A program made the translations under genes and the position numbers. A DNA stretch of 64,000 nt from Rhizobium sp. SSA_523 (GTDB lineage: Bacteria > Pseudomonadota > Alphaproteobacteria > Rhizobiales > Rhizobiaceae), in the NCBI RefSeq assembly GCF_030435705.1, contig NZ_CP129382.1, forward strand, positions 930,001 to 994,000. The letters run 5' to 3'. Below, in pieces: positions 9,472 to 19,567 of this stretch. How positions within the stretch are numbered: position 1 is the stretch's first letter; each line of letters opens with the position of its first letter. The notes beneath the pieces are model-generated. The model did not search any database, was not told where the DNA came from, and saw nothing but the letters and a program-made list of their open reading frames with translations.

Positions 9472-10647
9472 ATGCGACTGCGCTATCCCACCATCTGCAA
9501 AAGCCTGCCTCTTCTTTTTGCTCTGGCTTTGACGCCGGCGGCCGCATCCTTCGCGGCCGATGCCAGGCTTGCCGATCTGAAGGCCAAGCAGATCTATCTC
9601 GTCGAGAACAAGACGGGCACGGTTCTCCTGGCGGAAAACGAGAACCAGGCCTTTCCGCCGGCATCGCTCGCCAAGCTCATGACGATGGACCTGGTCTTCG
9701 AAGCGCTGCGCCAGGGTGAGGTCACTCCGGCGACCGTGTTCAAGGTCTCGGAAAATGCCTGGCGCACCGGCGGCGCGCCTTCGGGCACGACCACCATGTT
9801 CGCGGCTCTGAAATCCGATATACCGCTGGAGGATCTGATCAAGGGCGTGGTCATCCAGAATGCCAATGATGCCTGCATCGTGATCGCCGAAGGCATGGCG
9901 CTGACGGAGGAGCAATTCGCGCGGCGCATGACGGCCCGTGCGCGTGATCTCGGCATGATGCGCAGCACCTTCGGCAATTCCACCGGCCTGCCGGATGCGC
10001 TGAGCGTCACGACAGCACATGACATGGTGCGGCTGGCGCAGCATATCCACAGCCAGTATCCCGACCTCTATCGCCTTTACGCACAGCCGGATTTTACCTG
10101 GAACAAGATCTTCCAGCGCAACAAGAACCCGCTCCTGCAACTCGGCATCGGCATTGACGGGCTGGGTGCGGGCTTTGCCGAGGGGCATGGTTTTGCGGCG
10201 GTGGCATCCGTCGAGCGTGACGGCACGCGGCTCTTCCTCGCCATGGGCGGGCTTGCAAGCGACAAGGAGCGGCAGGAAGAGGCCCGCCGGGTTCTGGAAT
10301 GGGCGCTCACCAGTTTCGAGACCCGCCAGATCTTCGAGGCCGGCGAACAGGTGGGGGAGGCGGCGGTCTATGGCGGAGCCAGCTCGCATGTGACGCTTGT
10401 TGCGGCAGAAGCGGTGGACGCCTATGTGCCGACCCGCAATGCCGAACGGCTGTCCGGCCGGATCGTCTATGAATGGCCGCTGCGCGCGCCGGTTCGGCAG
10501 GGCCAGAGCGTTGGCGTGCTGAAGATCTTCGAAGGCGATCGCCAGATCAAGGAAGTGCCGCTGCAGGCCGCCGGCGATGTGGCGGAGGGCACGCTTCTCT
10601 CCAAGGCAACGGATGCGCTTCTCGAACTGATGTTCTTCTGGATCTGA
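9472..10647 (+). CDS. D-alanyl-D-alanine carboxypeptidase-like protein (S11), motifs altered
   Basis: A 391-residue periplasmic protein of the peptidase S11/PBP5 family: signal peptide (LPLLFALALTPAAASFAAD), transpeptidase-like domain ~residues 30-265, and a C-terminal PBP5-type beta domain (~290-385). The nucleophile motif SLAK is intact at 65-68. The second motif, normally SxN, reads N130-A-N132, and the third, normally KTG, reads G232-A-G234. Loss of the KTG lysine suggests weak or no carboxypeptidase activity. The start at 9472 follows GAGGAG. It may be a degenerate paralogue with a binding or regulatory role in wall maintenance, next to rlpA. Confidence 0.85.
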   Translation: MRLRYPTICKSLPLLFALALTPAAASFAADARLADLKAKQIYLVENKTGTVLLAENENQAFPPASLAKLMTMDLVFEALRQGEVTPATVFKVSENAWRTGGAPSGTTTMFAALKSDIPLEDLIKGVVIQNANDACIVIAEGMALTEEQFARRMTARARDLGMMRSTFGNSTGLPDALSVTTAHDMVRLAQHIHSQYPDLYRLYAQPDFTWNKIFQRNKNPLLQLGIGIDGLGAGFAEGHGFAAVASVERDGTRLFLAMGGLASDKERQEEARRVLEWALTSFETRQIFEAGEQVGEAAVYGGASSHVTLVAAEAVDAYVPTRNAERLSGRIVYEWPLRAPVRQGQSVGVLKIFEGDRQIKEVPLQAAGDVAEGTLLSKATDALLELMFFWI

Positions 10648-11045
10648 GCCGGCGGTGACCCTGTATCGGCGGCTCGCCGATCTGCCCGCGACCATCAGCT
10701 TCGTTCCGGACATACGCGATCCGGGGGATACGCGATAGGAACAAGCCTCAGGCACTGCCTTCAGCTATGAGGCATGAAGCGACTATTCCAATCATAAATC
10801 CATATGAGCAAGTATAAATCGTTCTATTTCCCCTTTTTTCTCTAGCTTCATAATATATTCACACGGAGGGAATATAGACGGCGACGTATCAAGTCAGAGT
10901 TATATTCCTTTATTCGTTTAAATCAACATTATCTCTGTCCTGCGGCGGGCATAGCCCAGCCTGGGCGTGACCGGCGGGATCGGGCGGTCAACCGACGTCT
11001 TCAGCGTTTGTCTTGTTCAATGAGGTCGAATTGCGCGCACGGTCA
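10648..11045. other. Intergenic region with an AT-rich core
   Basis: About 400 bases. The segment ~10785-10930 is markedly AT-rich for this genome (TAAATCCATATGAGCAAG, TATTCCTTTATTCG), consistent with promoter or regulator-binding DNA upstream of the diguanylate cyclase. No RNA gene or strong hairpin seen. Confidence 0.45.
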
Positions 11046-13037
11046 ATGGAGCGGGGGCAGGGGACACGCGGCTGGCTGGGCGCGGCATCGTCCCATTTGC
11101 TTTTCGTTTACAAGACATTAGCTTCGCATTTCCGCTATTACTTCCCGGCGACGATCATGGCCGCGCTTGTGCTGTTCCTGGGTGCCTATGCGCAGGAACA
11201 GAACGATCTCTTGCAGCGGGCAGCGCTTCGCCAGCAGGTTGCGGCAAAGGTGAGCCTGATACAGTCGCGTCTGGCGGCAAGTGTCGATGCCAATATCATG
11301 CTGCTTCAGGGGCTGGCCTCCACCCTTGCCCTCTATCCGGAGATTGAGGAGGACCAGTTCAAACGCCTGGCGCGGCGGATCATGGAAGTTCCGTCGCAAG
11401 TGCGTGACATCGCGTTCGCACCGGATGCCAGGATCCGTTACGCCTATCCGCCCTATTTGCAGAAGCAACTGGCCGGTCATGATTATGCGCGCGATCCGCT
11501 GCTGCAGCAACTGGTCAAGCGCGCCGTCACCGTCAATAATGAGGATGGTCGCGCCGCAACGCAGCCTTTCTCGAAGCAGGGCCAGACGCGCATTATGATC
11601 AGCTACCCCCTGGTGTCCGATGACGCCGACGGGGGGCGCGTATTGAAGGGTTTGCTGACCGGCTCGATCGATCTGAATGCCCTCATCTGTTCGGCAGGTC
11701 TTTGCGAGGAACAGGAAACCCTGCCGCTCATCGTCTCGCTTCGCTCTCAGACGAGCGGTCTCGACGACAGTCTCGCCATTTACGGCACGGCGGCGGCAAC
11801 CCGTGACGCGCCGGTCAGCGCGACGATGCGGTTCCTCAACACCGTCTGGTTCCTGGAGGCTGTGCCGAAACAAGGCTGGGGGGATGCGACGAACCTGTCC
11901 GGCCTTCAGCTGAAAATCTGGAGCGTGGCCTTCGCCGTGATTGCGCAGCTGCTCTTCACCATGCGCCTGCTTGTGCAGCGCTCCAGCCATTTGACGGCCT
12001 TGCGCGAAAAGGAAAGCAGCCTGCTTGCCTTGACGCGCCGCCATGAAATCGCCCTGGAAGGATCTTCGGTTGGTCTGTGGGAAATGGACCTGTCCGCCAA
12101 TGCCTTCTATGCCGATGAGCGGATGGCGAGGCTTTATGGCTGCAGCGGTTCGAGCGAATGCCGCCTGATCGACGATTTCGAAGCCTGCATCCTGCCGGAG
12201 GATCTGCCGGAGATCCACCGAACCTACGATGCGGCAGCGTCCTCACGGAACAATTTCGAGGTCCGGTTCCGCATTCGCCGCCGCAATGATGGACGGTTGC
12301 GGCACATTCGTTCGCTCGGGCGGTTCTACGGCGATGGCCCGCGCCGCAAGCTGGTCGGGCTGCAACAGGACATTACCGCCGATATGGAGATGCGCGCCAT
12401 GCTTGAAGAGGCGCGCGCCCGCACCGAGGCCAATAATCGCGATCTTGCGAAGGCTCATGCAGAGTCCGAGCATGTTTCCCTGCATGATGCGCTGAGCGGC
12501 TTGGCCAACCGGCGCTATTTCGATCGGGTTCTGTCCGAGCTGGACAGCGAGGCACAGGCGAACACGCCCTTCCTGCTCCTTCATATCGATCTCGACCGCT
12601 TCAAGCAGGTCAACGACACGCTGGGCCATGCGGCCGGCGACGCCGTGCTCCGGGAAACCGCCAAACGCATCATGGATGTGCGGCGCGAACGGGATTTCGT
12701 CGCCCGCATCGGCGGCGATGAGTTCGTGGTGATCTGCCGCGGCGCCGAGCCATCCTTTACCGGGGAGAGCCTGGCAAAGCGGCTGATCGACGCGCTCAGC
12801 CTTCCCATCGTCTATCAGGGTCACGAATGCCGGATCGGGGCAAGCATCGGGATTGCGCGGCGCGATCGCGCCGGACCAGGCGCTGAAGAGGTGCTGGCCA
12901 ATGCCGACCGGGCGCTTTACGCCGCAAAGCGCGGCGGACGCAACCGCTTTGAAATCTTCAATCCGGCAAGACATGGGACCGAGCCCGACCCGCCGCAGCA
13001 ACAGCAGCCAGCGGCGACATTTGAAGACGCCCTATGA
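11046..13037 (+). CDS. Membrane diguanylate cyclase with periplasmic sensor, PAS and GGDEF domains
   Basis: Predicted to make cyclic di-GMP. Order: a transmembrane segment (~PATIMAALVLFLGAYA), a ~240-residue periplasmic region resembling a CHASE-type sensor, a second transmembrane segment (WSVAFAVIAQLLFTMRLLV), a PAS domain (~ALEGSSVGLWEMD to VGLQQDIT), and a C-terminal GGDEF domain. The active-site GGDEF is at about residue 556, and an RERD (RxxD) product-inhibition site lies five residues before it. No EAL domain. The ATG at 11046 is used; a TTG 33 bases upstream (11013) is also possible and neither has a good ribosome-binding site. It is followed by a solute-binding protein gene 52 bases downstream, which might feed its sensor. 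Confidence 0.88.
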   Translation: MERGQGTRGWLGAASSHLLFVYKTLASHFRYYFPATIMAALVLFLGAYAQEQNDLLQRAALRQQVAAKVSLIQSRLAASVDANIMLLQGLASTLALYPEIEEDQFKRLARRIMEVPSQVRDIAFAPDARIRYAYPPYLQKQLAGHDYARDPLLQQLVKRAVTVNNEDGRAATQPFSKQGQTRIMISYPLVSDDADGGRVLKGLLTGSIDLNALICSAGLCEEQETLPLIVSLRSQTSGLDDSLAIYGTAAATRDAPVSATMRFLNTVWFLEAVPKQGWGDATNLSGLQLKIWSVAFAVIAQLLFTMRLLVQRSSHLTALREKESSLLALTRRHEIALEGSSVGLWEMDLSANAFYADERMARLYGCSGSSECRLIDDFEACILPEDLPEIHRTYDAAASSRNNFEVRFRIRRRNDGRLRHIRSLGRFYGDGPRRKLVGLQQDITADMEMRAMLEEARARTEANNRDLAKAHAESEHVSLHDALSGLANRRYFDRVLSELDSEAQANTPFLLLHIDLDRFKQVNDTLGHAAGDAVLRETAKRIMDVRRERDFVARIGGDEFVVICRGAEPSFTGESLAKRLIDALSLPIVYQGHECRIGASIGIARRDRAGPGAEEVLANADRALYAAKRGGRNRFEIFNPARHGTEPDPPQQQQPAATFEDAL

Positions 13038-13089
13038 TCCACAGCGCTTCCTATTCGGTCGCGCGCCTCACCGCAAAGGACATAAACCC

Positions 13090-14205
13090 ATGCGCCTTCG
13101 TATGACATGTATGTGCGCCGCCACTCTCATGCTCGGTCTCGGCCTCTCCGCCGCGCAGGCCAAGGATCTCAAGCAGATGAGCTGGAGCGAGGTTGTGGCA
13201 GCCGCCCAGGCCGAAAAAGAAGTGGTGTGGCGCCACTGGTACAAGCAACAGCGATTTCGGGACGAAGTGAAACGCTTCCAGGAGACCTATGGCATCAAGG
13301 TCACGATTCCCGATGCCACGATGGAGGCGAGCCGCGACCAGTTGCTCGCCGACCAGGACAAGGCCGAAGGCGATATCGATCTTCTGTCATCCGGCGGCAG
13401 CACGCTGCAGGCTCAGAACCTCCGCGCGCTGCTGACCGGGCCCCTGCGGCCGATGCTGCCGGAAGGCGACAAGCTGATCTATACGGTCGACGGATTTGAT
13501 AATGGCGGCTACATGCCGGCATTCTGGGGGAATCAGACCTGCATCGCCTATGATCCGAAACGGATTTCGGACGATCATGTGCCGCGGACACTCGCGCAAT
13601 TTTCCGACTTCCTGCGCGACAACCCCGGAATGTTCGGCTTCAATCTCGCCCGCGGCGGCTCGGGACCGAGTTTCTATACCGCTGTCATACGGGCCATGAC
13701 ACCCGATTTCGACTTTACTAATGCGTCGACCGAGCCGCAGCGCATGGCGCGCCTGAAGCCCGCTCTCGACTGGTTCGTGGCGCGCAAGGACAGCTTCGTC
13801 CTCACCGGCTCCAATGATGATAGCTTTGCGCGCCTGCGCAGCGGCGAGCTGGCCATTGCGCCGGTCTGGGAGGATGCGCTGATCACAATCAAGCGCGAAG
13901 GCCGCATCGCGGCGGATTTTCGCTGCTACGTGCCGGATTTCGGCATGGTCGGCGGCGGCAATGTTCTGTCTATCCCCGCCAATGCGAAGCACAAGGCGGC
14001 GGCACTGCTGCTTGTCCACTGGTTGACCAGTCGTGAGATCCAGGGCGATCTGGCGAGAATATTCGGCAGTATTCCGCAGCGCTCCGATGCGGCCTTCGCA
14101 GCCGGCATGCTGGATGATGCCGCGCGGCGGCGCAGCATCCCATGGTCCAACTTCACGCTTCAGCAAGCCATGGAAAAGGCGCTGGCTGCGGCGCTCACGA
14201 ACTAG
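13090..14205 (+). CDS. ABC transporter substrate-binding protein (orphan)
   Basis: A 371-residue periplasmic solute-binding protein: signal peptide (TCMCAATLMLGLGLSAAQA), then a two-lobe fold typical of cluster D/spermidine-iron type receptors (QAEKEVVWRHWYKQQ, FGFNLARGGSGPSFY, GELAIAPVWEDALITI). It loosely resembles the YnjB type. No permease or ATPase genes lie nearby. The position right behind a sensor diguanylate cyclase suggests a ligand-sensing role, but that is inference. The start at 13090 is chosen because it begins the signal peptide. Confidence 0.8.
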   Translation: MRLRMTCMCAATLMLGLGLSAAQAKDLKQMSWSEVVAAAQAEKEVVWRHWYKQQRFRDEVKRFQETYGIKVTIPDATMEASRDQLLADQDKAEGDIDLLSSGGSTLQAQNLRALLTGPLRPMLPEGDKLIYTVDGFDNGGYMPAFWGNQTCIAYDPKRISDDHVPRTLAQFSDFLRDNPGMFGFNLARGGSGPSFYTAVIRAMTPDFDFTNASTEPQRMARLKPALDWFVARKDSFVLTGSNDDSFARLRSGELAIAPVWEDALITIKREGRIAADFRCYVPDFGMVGGGNVLSIPANAKHKAAALLLVHWLTSREIQGDLARIFGSIPQRSDAAFAAGMLDDAARRRSIPWSNFTLQQAMEKALAAALTN

Positions 14206-14206
14206 A

Positions 14207-14236
14207 ACAGGTCCAGCAAAAAAAGTGTCAGCGGTA
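14207..14236. repeat. RIME-like repeat, partial copy 2
   Basis: GAACAGGTCCAGCAAAAAAA followed by GTGTCAGCGGT, directly after the stop of the solute-binding protein. It matches the first half of the element at 5385 and lacks the rest. Confidence 0.6.
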
Positions 14237-14419
14237 TCCTGAATGTCAGCGGACGCTGGCGGACGAATGGCGCGACCCTTATGCCTGCAGGCGAGAGCCG
14301 TTTTTCGCCGTGGAATAGCGGCTGGAGAGGATCACACCGGCGAACCATCAGGCTTTGCTTTCGAAACGTTCAGAAATGCGTTAGAACGCAGACATGCTTG
14401 GAATAGTATTGGCAACCGC

Positions 14420-15127
14420 GTGACGACATCATCAGGCCTGTTTGTAACTTTCGAGGGCGGGGAGGGTGCCGGCAAGTCCACCCAGATCCGCCGGCTTGCG
14501 GACGCGCTGAAACGACGCGGCTATGAGGTCCTGGTGACGCGCGAACCGGGAGGCTCGCCGGGTGCGGAGGCTGTCCGGCATGTCCTTCTCTCCGGCGCCG
14601 CGCAGGAATTTGGCGTCCGCATGGAGGCCCTGCTGTTCGCCGCTGCCCGCAATGACCATGTCGAGGCCGTCATCCGTCCAGCGCTGGCCGCCGGCAAGGT
14701 GGTCCTGTGCGACCGCTTCATGGATTCCTCGCGCGTCTACCAGGGCATTACGGGCAATCTCGAATCGGGCTTCGTCGATGCCTTGGAACGCGTCGCCATC
14801 GACGGGCTGCGGCCCGACCTCACGCTGATCCTCGATCTGCCGGCAGAGACAGGGCTGGCGCGGGCGCGGCGGCGCAGCGACGAGGCGGGCGAGGGGGGCG
14901 CTCCCGACCGCTTCGAACGGGAGGAGCTGGAGGTGCATGAAATGCGCCGGCAGGCCTTTCTCGATATTGCCGCCGCCGACGGGGCTCGCTGCCGGGTGAT
15001 CGATGCCGATCGGCCGCTGGAGGTCATTTCCGCCGATATCCTGGCGGCGGCCGAGGCAGTCCTGCCGGAACGGCACGAAGAGCCGGGCGAAGCGAACCAA
15101 GCCGATTGGGCGGCATCGGCGGAATGA
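14420..15127 (+). CDS. tmk: Thymidylate kinase
   Basis: Phosphorylates dTMP to dTDP in the cytoplasm. The 235-residue protein has the P-loop GGEGAGKST at ~13-21, the DR-type motif [13 protein letters not shown], the [11 protein letters not shown] motif near residue 40 and an arginine-rich lid (RARRRSDEA). It starts with GTG at 14420 just before the conserved [15 protein letters not shown]; a longer in-frame extension upstream covers non-family sequence. It overlaps holB by 4 bases, so the two are translationally coupled. Confidence 0.93.
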   Translation: MTTSSGLFVTFEGGEGAGKSTQIRRLADALKRRGYEVLVTREPGGSPGAEAVRHVLLSGAAQEFGVRMEALLFAAARNDHVEAVIRPALAAGKVVLCDRFMDSSRVYQGITGNLESGFVDALERVAIDGLRPDLTLILDLPAETGLARARRRSDEAGEGGAPDRFEREELEVHEMRRQAFLDIAAADGARCRVIDADRPLEVISADILAAAEAVLPERHEEPGEANQADWAASAE

Positions 15128-16152
15128 GCGATCAGAGCCCCGGCACACTGGACGGCGCCATTGCGCCGCAAAGCAACCCGCACCTGTTCGGCCATCGCGA
15201 GGCCGAGGACTTTCTGGCCGGCTTCTATCGGTCCGGCCGCAGCCACCACGCCATCCTGATCGAGGGACCGGAGGGCATCGGCAAGGCGACGCTCGCCTTC
15301 CGCTTCGCCAATCACGTGCTGAGCCATCCCGATCCGGCCGGGGCGCCGGAGCATCTCGAAGATCCCGATCCCGCATCGCCGGCCAGCCGCCAGATCGCCT
15401 CCGGCGCATCGCATAACCTGCTGCATCTGACGCGGCCGGTCGACGAGAAGACCGGACGGCAGAAGACGGCGATCACCGTGGATGAGGTGCGCCGGGCAGG
15501 GCATTTCTTCTCCCAGACATCCGGCACCGGCAATTGGCGGATCGTCATCATCGATCCGGCCGACGACCTGAACCGGAATGCCGCCAATGCTATCCTGAAG
15601 ATCCTAGAGGAGCCGCCCAAGCGTTCGCTCTTCCTGGTGCTCAGCCATGCGCCGGGCAAGCTCCTGCCGACGATCCGCTCGCGCTGCCTTCCCCTGAAGC
15701 TCGATCCGCTGTCACGGGAGGACCTGGCGCATGCGCTTTCGGCGCTCGGCCTGTCCTCGGATGGCGGCCGCACCTTCGAGGAGGCGCTGGGCTCTGCCGG
15801 TGGCAGCGTTGCGCAGGCGCTGAAGCTCTTGAATTATGGCGGTACCGAAATTGTCGCGGCCTTCGAAGAGGTGCTCGCCGGCGACGGTCCCAGCGCGCGC
15901 CGCGCCATGCACAGGCTGGCCGATGTGCTGGCCGGCAAGGACAATGACCTGATCTTCTCCTTCTTCCTCGATCATCTGCGCGATCACCTGATTGCGCGGG
16001 CAAGGACTGCCGCCATGGCCGGCGACCTGCCGCTTGCCGACCGGGTCTCGCGGCTCACCTCGGAAGTCACCGAGCGGATCAGCATTGCACAGGGCTATAA
16101 TCTCGACCGCAAGCAGACAATCCTGTCGCTCCTCGAGGATGTGACTCGCTGA
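15124..16152 (+). CDS. holB: DNA polymerase III subunit delta'
   Basis: Part of the clamp-loader complex that places the sliding clamp on primed DNA. The 342-residue protein has an AAA+ ATPase-like domain with GPEGIGKAT at 48-56, the conserved [14 protein letters not shown] motif, and SRCLPLKL near sensor 1. The four-cysteine zinc module seen in many bacterial delta' subunits is not apparent between residues 75 and 110. It overlaps the end of tmk by 4 bases. The start ATG at 15124 agrees with the family N-terminus. Confidence 0.93.
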   Translation: MSDQSPGTLDGAIAPQSNPHLFGHREAEDFLAGFYRSGRSHHAILIEGPEGIGKATLAFRFANHVLSHPDPAGAPEHLEDPDPASPASRQIASGASHNLLHLTRPVDEKTGRQKTAITVDEVRRAGHFFSQTSGTGNWRIVIIDPADDLNRNAANAILKILEEPPKRSLFLVLSHAPGKLLPTIRSRCLPLKLDPLSREDLAHALSALGLSSDGGRTFEEALGSAGGSVAQALKLLNYGGTEIVAAFEEVLAGDGPSARRAMHRLADVLAGKDNDLIFSFFLDHLRDHLIARARTAAMAGDLPLADRVSRLTSEVTERISIAQGYNLDRKQTILSLLEDVTR

Positions 16153-16258
16153 ACCCTGTGCGTTTGCCGCGGGTGAGGGCGCTCCTGCCCCGGCGACGCA
16201 GATAAGCAGACTTGGATTGGCCTGCCAACGCTTCGTCCGTTTGGTTTATTGTTTTGAC

Positions 16259-16303
16259 GCAGGTTCCGGTCGGAAAACCGTGGGACACTTTTCCGGAACC
16301 TGC
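16259..16303. repeat. Palindromic intergenic element
   Basis: Perfect 11-base inverted repeat GCAGGTTCCGG/CCGGAACCTGC around a 23-base centre with TCGGAAAACCG. It resembles half of the RIME-like repeats at 5385 and 14207 read on the other strand (AAAAGTGT, CGGTTTT). It could form a strong hairpin in transcripts between holB and metG. Confidence 0.7.
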
Positions 16304-16396
16304 TTAGCCACACGGAAACTTGCTGTTTCGCATCGCCAAAACTTGGTTTAAGACGCGGGCCAGAGCAATCGAACACGAACGGTAATGCTGGCCGAA

Positions 16397-17956
16397 ATGT
16401 CCACAAAGACCCCCTACTACATCACGACCGCCATCTCCTATCCGAACGGCAAGCCACATATCGGCCATGCCTATGAACTGATCGCCACCGACGCCATGGC
16501 GCGGTTCCAGCGGCTTGACGGCAAGGATGTGTTCTTCCTCACCGGCACGGACGAACACGGGCAGAAGATGCAGCAGACGGCCCGCAACGAGGGCATCGCG
16601 CCGGAGGTTCTGGCGGAGCGCAATTCCAACGAATTCCGCGCCATGGGCAAGCTCCTGAACGCGTCGAACGACGATTTCATCCGCACGACGGAAGAGCGGC
16701 ATCACCAGACGGTGCAGGCAGTGTGGAACCGCATGGCCGAACGCGGCGACATCTACAAGGACCGCTATTCCGGCTGGTATTCGGTCCGCGACGAAGCCTA
16801 TTATCAAGAAGACGAAACGGAATTGCGCGCCGACGGCCTGCGCTATGGGCCGCAGGGCACGCCCGTCGAATGGGTCGAGGAGGAAAGCTACTTCTTCAGG
16901 CTCTCTGCTTATGAAGACAAATTGCTGAAGCTCTACGAGGATCAGCCCGATTTCATCGGCCCCAATGAGCGGCGCAATGAGGTGATCTCCTTCGTCAAGT
17001 CCGGCCTCAAGGATCTCTCGGTCTCCCGCACGACCTTCGACTGGGGCATCAAGGTGCCGAACGATCCGAAGCATGTCATGTATGTCTGGGTCGATGCGCT
17101 GACCAATTACATCACCGCCACCGGCTATGTGGAGGACAGGAACGGTCCGCGCGCCAAATACTGGCCGGCGGATGCGCATATTATCGGCAAGGATATCATC
17201 CGCTTCCACGCCGTCTACTGGCCGGCATTCCTGATGTCGGCGGACCTGCCGCTGCCGCGCCGCGTCTATGCCCACGGCTTTCTCCTCAACAAGGGGGAGA
17301 AGATGTCGAAATCGCTGGGCAATGTCGTCGATCCGGTCAATCTCGTGACGCATTTCGGGCTGGACCAGGTCCGTTACTTCTTCCTGCGCGAAGTGTCCTT
17401 CGGTCAGGATGGCAGCTATTCCGAAGAGGGGATCGCAACCCGCATCAATGCCGATCTCGCCAACGGCATCGGCAATCTCGCCTCGCGCTCGCTGTCGATG
17501 ATTGCCAAGAATTGCGAGGGCAGGGTGCCGCAGCCGGGCGAGCTGACGGAGGCGGACAGGGCGATCCTCGCCACGGCGGATGAAGCGATTGCCGTCTGCC
17601 GCGAGGAAATGGGGCGCCAGCAGGTGCACAAGGCGGTGGCCGCGGTGATCAATATCGTCAACGAGGCAGACCGCTATTTTGCCGCGCAGGAACCTTGGGT
17701 GCTGCGCAAGACGGATGTGGCGCGCATGGGCACCGTGCTGTGGGTGACGGCGGAAGTGGTGCGGCAGATCGCCATCCTGTTTCAGCCGATCATGCCGGAT
17801 TCCTCCGCCCGCATCCTCGATCTGGTGGCCGTCGATCCGCAACAGCGGACCTTTGCGAGCCTGGGTGAGGCGGGTCGCCTGACGCCGGGCACGGAACTGC
17901 CCGCGCCATCCCCGGTTTTTCCGCGCTATGTGGCGCCGGATCCGGACAAAGCCTGA
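16397..17956 (+). CDS. metG: Methionyl-tRNA synthetase
   Basis: Charges initiator and elongator tRNA-Met. The 519-residue class I synthetase has HIGH at 21-24 (KPHIGHAYE) and KMSKS at about 302-306 ([12 protein letters not shown]). The connective-peptide region ([11 protein letters not shown]) lacks the CxxC zinc knuckles of E. coli MetG, so this is the zinc-free type usual in alphaproteobacteria, and there is no C-terminal dimerisation domain. The ATG at 16397 gives the family N-terminus [18 protein letters not shown]; an ATG 12 bases upstream is also in frame. It begins the block metG-tatD-MBL hydrolase. Confidence 0.96.
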   Translation: MSTKTPYYITTAISYPNGKPHIGHAYELIATDAMARFQRLDGKDVFFLTGTDEHGQKMQQTARNEGIAPEVLAERNSNEFRAMGKLLNASNDDFIRTTEERHHQTVQAVWNRMAERGDIYKDRYSGWYSVRDEAYYQEDETELRADGLRYGPQGTPVEWVEEESYFFRLSAYEDKLLKLYEDQPDFIGPNERRNEVISFVKSGLKDLSVSRTTFDWGIKVPNDPKHVMYVWVDALTNYITATGYVEDRNGPRAKYWPADAHIIGKDIIRFHAVYWPAFLMSADLPLPRRVYAHGFLLNKGEKMSKSLGNVVDPVNLVTHFGLDQVRYFFLREVSFGQDGSYSEEGIATRINADLANGIGNLASRSLSMIAKNCEGRVPQPGELTEADRAILATADEAIAVCREEMGRQQVHKAVAAVINIVNEADRYFAAQEPWVLRKTDVARMGTVLWVTAEVVRQIAILFQPIMPDSSARILDLVAVDPQQRTFASLGEAGRLTPGTELPAPSPVFPRYVAPDPDKA

Positions 17957-17964
17957 GGACAGAC

Positions 17965-18747
17965 ATGCTGATCGATACGCATTGCCACCTGGACTTCGCC
18001 GATTTCGATGAGGAGCGGGACGAATTGGTGTTGCGCGCCCATCAGGCCGGTGTCGCGCAGATGGTGACGATCTCGACGCGGGTAAAAAAACTGCCGGCCC
18101 TTCTGGCGCTGACCGAGCGCTATCCCTCGGTTTTCTGCTCGGTGGGAACGCATCCCAACAATGCGGCGGACGAACTCGACGTGACAGCGGATGATCTTGT
18201 GCGCCTGGCCGAGAGCCACGACAGGATCGTCGCGATCGGCGAGGCGGGTCTCGATTATTTCTACGATACCCAGAGGCCGGAGGATCAGCAGGTCGGCTTC
18301 CGGCGTCACATCGAGGCTGCCCGCCGAACCCGTCTGCCGCTCGTCATTCACAGCCGCAGTGCCGACGAGGACATGATCCGCATCCTGACGGAGGAAAGCG
18401 GGAAGGGCACCTTCCCCTTCATCCTGCATTGCTTTTCCGCCGGACAGCAGCTGGCCGATGCCGGGGTTGCGCTCGGCGGCTATATCTCGTTTTCCGGCAT
18501 TCTCACCTTTCCCAAATCCGAGGATATCCGTGCCATTGCCAGGACGGTTCCTCTCGACCGGCTACTGGTGGAGACGGATGCGCCCTATCTTGCGCCCAAG
18601 CGCTGGCGCGGCAAGCGCAACGAGCCGTCCTATGTCGTCAACACGGCCGAAGTGCTTGCCGAAACCCACGGCCTGTCCTTCGAGGACATGGCACGCATCA
18701 CGACGGACAATGCCTTCCGCTGCTTTTCGAAAATGATCAGGATCTAG
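17965..18747 (+). CDS. tatD: TatD family metal-dependent hydrolase/DNase
   Basis: A 260-residue TIM-barrel hydrolase of the TatD family (3'-5' exonuclease on DNA/RNA or similar). Metal ligands are visible: HCHLDF at 6-11, E in IGEAGLDYF, H in VIHSR, H in LHCFSAG, and D in ETDAPYL. Length matches the family (~260). A GAGGA ribosome-binding site precedes the ATG. It lies 8 bases after metG and 4 bases before the MBL-fold gene, so the three are probably co-transcribed. Confidence 0.93.
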   Translation: MLIDTHCHLDFADFDEERDELVLRAHQAGVAQMVTISTRVKKLPALLALTERYPSVFCSVGTHPNNAADELDVTADDLVRLAESHDRIVAIGEAGLDYFYDTQRPEDQQVGFRRHIEAARRTRLPLVIHSRSADEDMIRILTEESGKGTFPFILHCFSAGQQLADAGVALGGYISFSGILTFPKSEDIRAIARTVPLDRLLVETDAPYLAPKRWRGKRNEPSYVVNTAEVLAETHGLSFEDMARITTDNAFRCFSKMIRI

Positions 18748-18751
18748 GCCT

Positions 18752-19567
18752 GTGCCCAGAGCAAGACGGCGCTTCACAATACTCGGTTGTTCTTCCTCTC
18801 CCGGCGTTCCGCGCCTGGACGGCGATTGGGGTGCCTGCGATCCGTCTAATCCCCGCAACCGGCGACTGCGGGCAGCGCTTCTGGTGGAGCAGATCGCAGC
18901 CGACGGCGCCAAGACCACCGTCGTGATTGATACCGGACCGGATTTCCGCGAGCAGATGATCGCCGCCGGCGTGACGCGCATCGACAGCATTCTTTTCACC
19001 CATGCCCATGCCGACCACCTGCACGGGATCGATGATGTGCGCGGCTATTTCCACGCGCAGCGGATGCGCATTCCCATCTATGCCGATCTCTTCACCATGA
19101 ACCGGATCCGCCAGGGCTTCGGCTACTGCCTGGAAACGCCGCCGGGCGGCAATTACCCGCCGATCGTCGAGCCCAGGCTGATCAAGGATCTCTCGGTGCC
19201 GATCCGGGTCGAGGGTCCGGGTGGCGTCATCGAATTCCAGGCCCATCAACAGCAGCACGGGGATATCGGATCGCTGGGCTTCCGCATCGGCGATGTGGCC
19301 TATTGCACGGATGTCAGCGATTTTCCCGCGCAAGCCATCGAGGCGCTGCGCGGCCTCGATGTCTTGATCATCGATGCCTTGCAGTATAGGCCGCATCCGA
19401 GCCATCTGTCGCTCGAGCAGGCTTTGGTGTGGATCGACCGTCTGTCGCCGAAACGGGCCATCCTGACACATATGCATATTCCGCTGGATTACCAGGCGGT
19501 GATGGACGAGACGCCGGAGCATGTCCAGCCGGCCTATGACGGGCTGACGATCGAGGTGGATGTGTGA
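18752..19567 (+). CDS. MBL-fold metallo-hydrolase (PhnP-like)
   Basis: A 271-residue metallo-beta-lactamase-fold protein with the two-metal motif THAHADHLHGIDD (HxHxDH) near residue 87, a downstream YCTDVSDF aspartate and a C-terminal THMHIPLDY histidine motif. It resembles PhnP-type cyclic phosphodiesterases, although no phosphonate genes are present; substrate unknown. The start is GTG at 18752, 4 bases after the tatD stop. Confidence 0.88.
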   Translation: MPRARRRFTILGCSSSPGVPRLDGDWGACDPSNPRNRRLRAALLVEQIAADGAKTTVVIDTGPDFREQMIAAGVTRIDSILFTHAHADHLHGIDDVRGYFHAQRMRIPIYADLFTMNRIRQGFGYCLETPPGGNYPPIVEPRLIKDLSVPIRVEGPGGVIEFQAHQQQHGDIGSLGFRIGDVAYCTDVSDFPAQAIEALRGLDVLIIDALQYRPHPSHLSLEQALVWIDRLSPKRAILTHMHIPLDYQAVMDETPEHVQPAYDGLTIEVDV

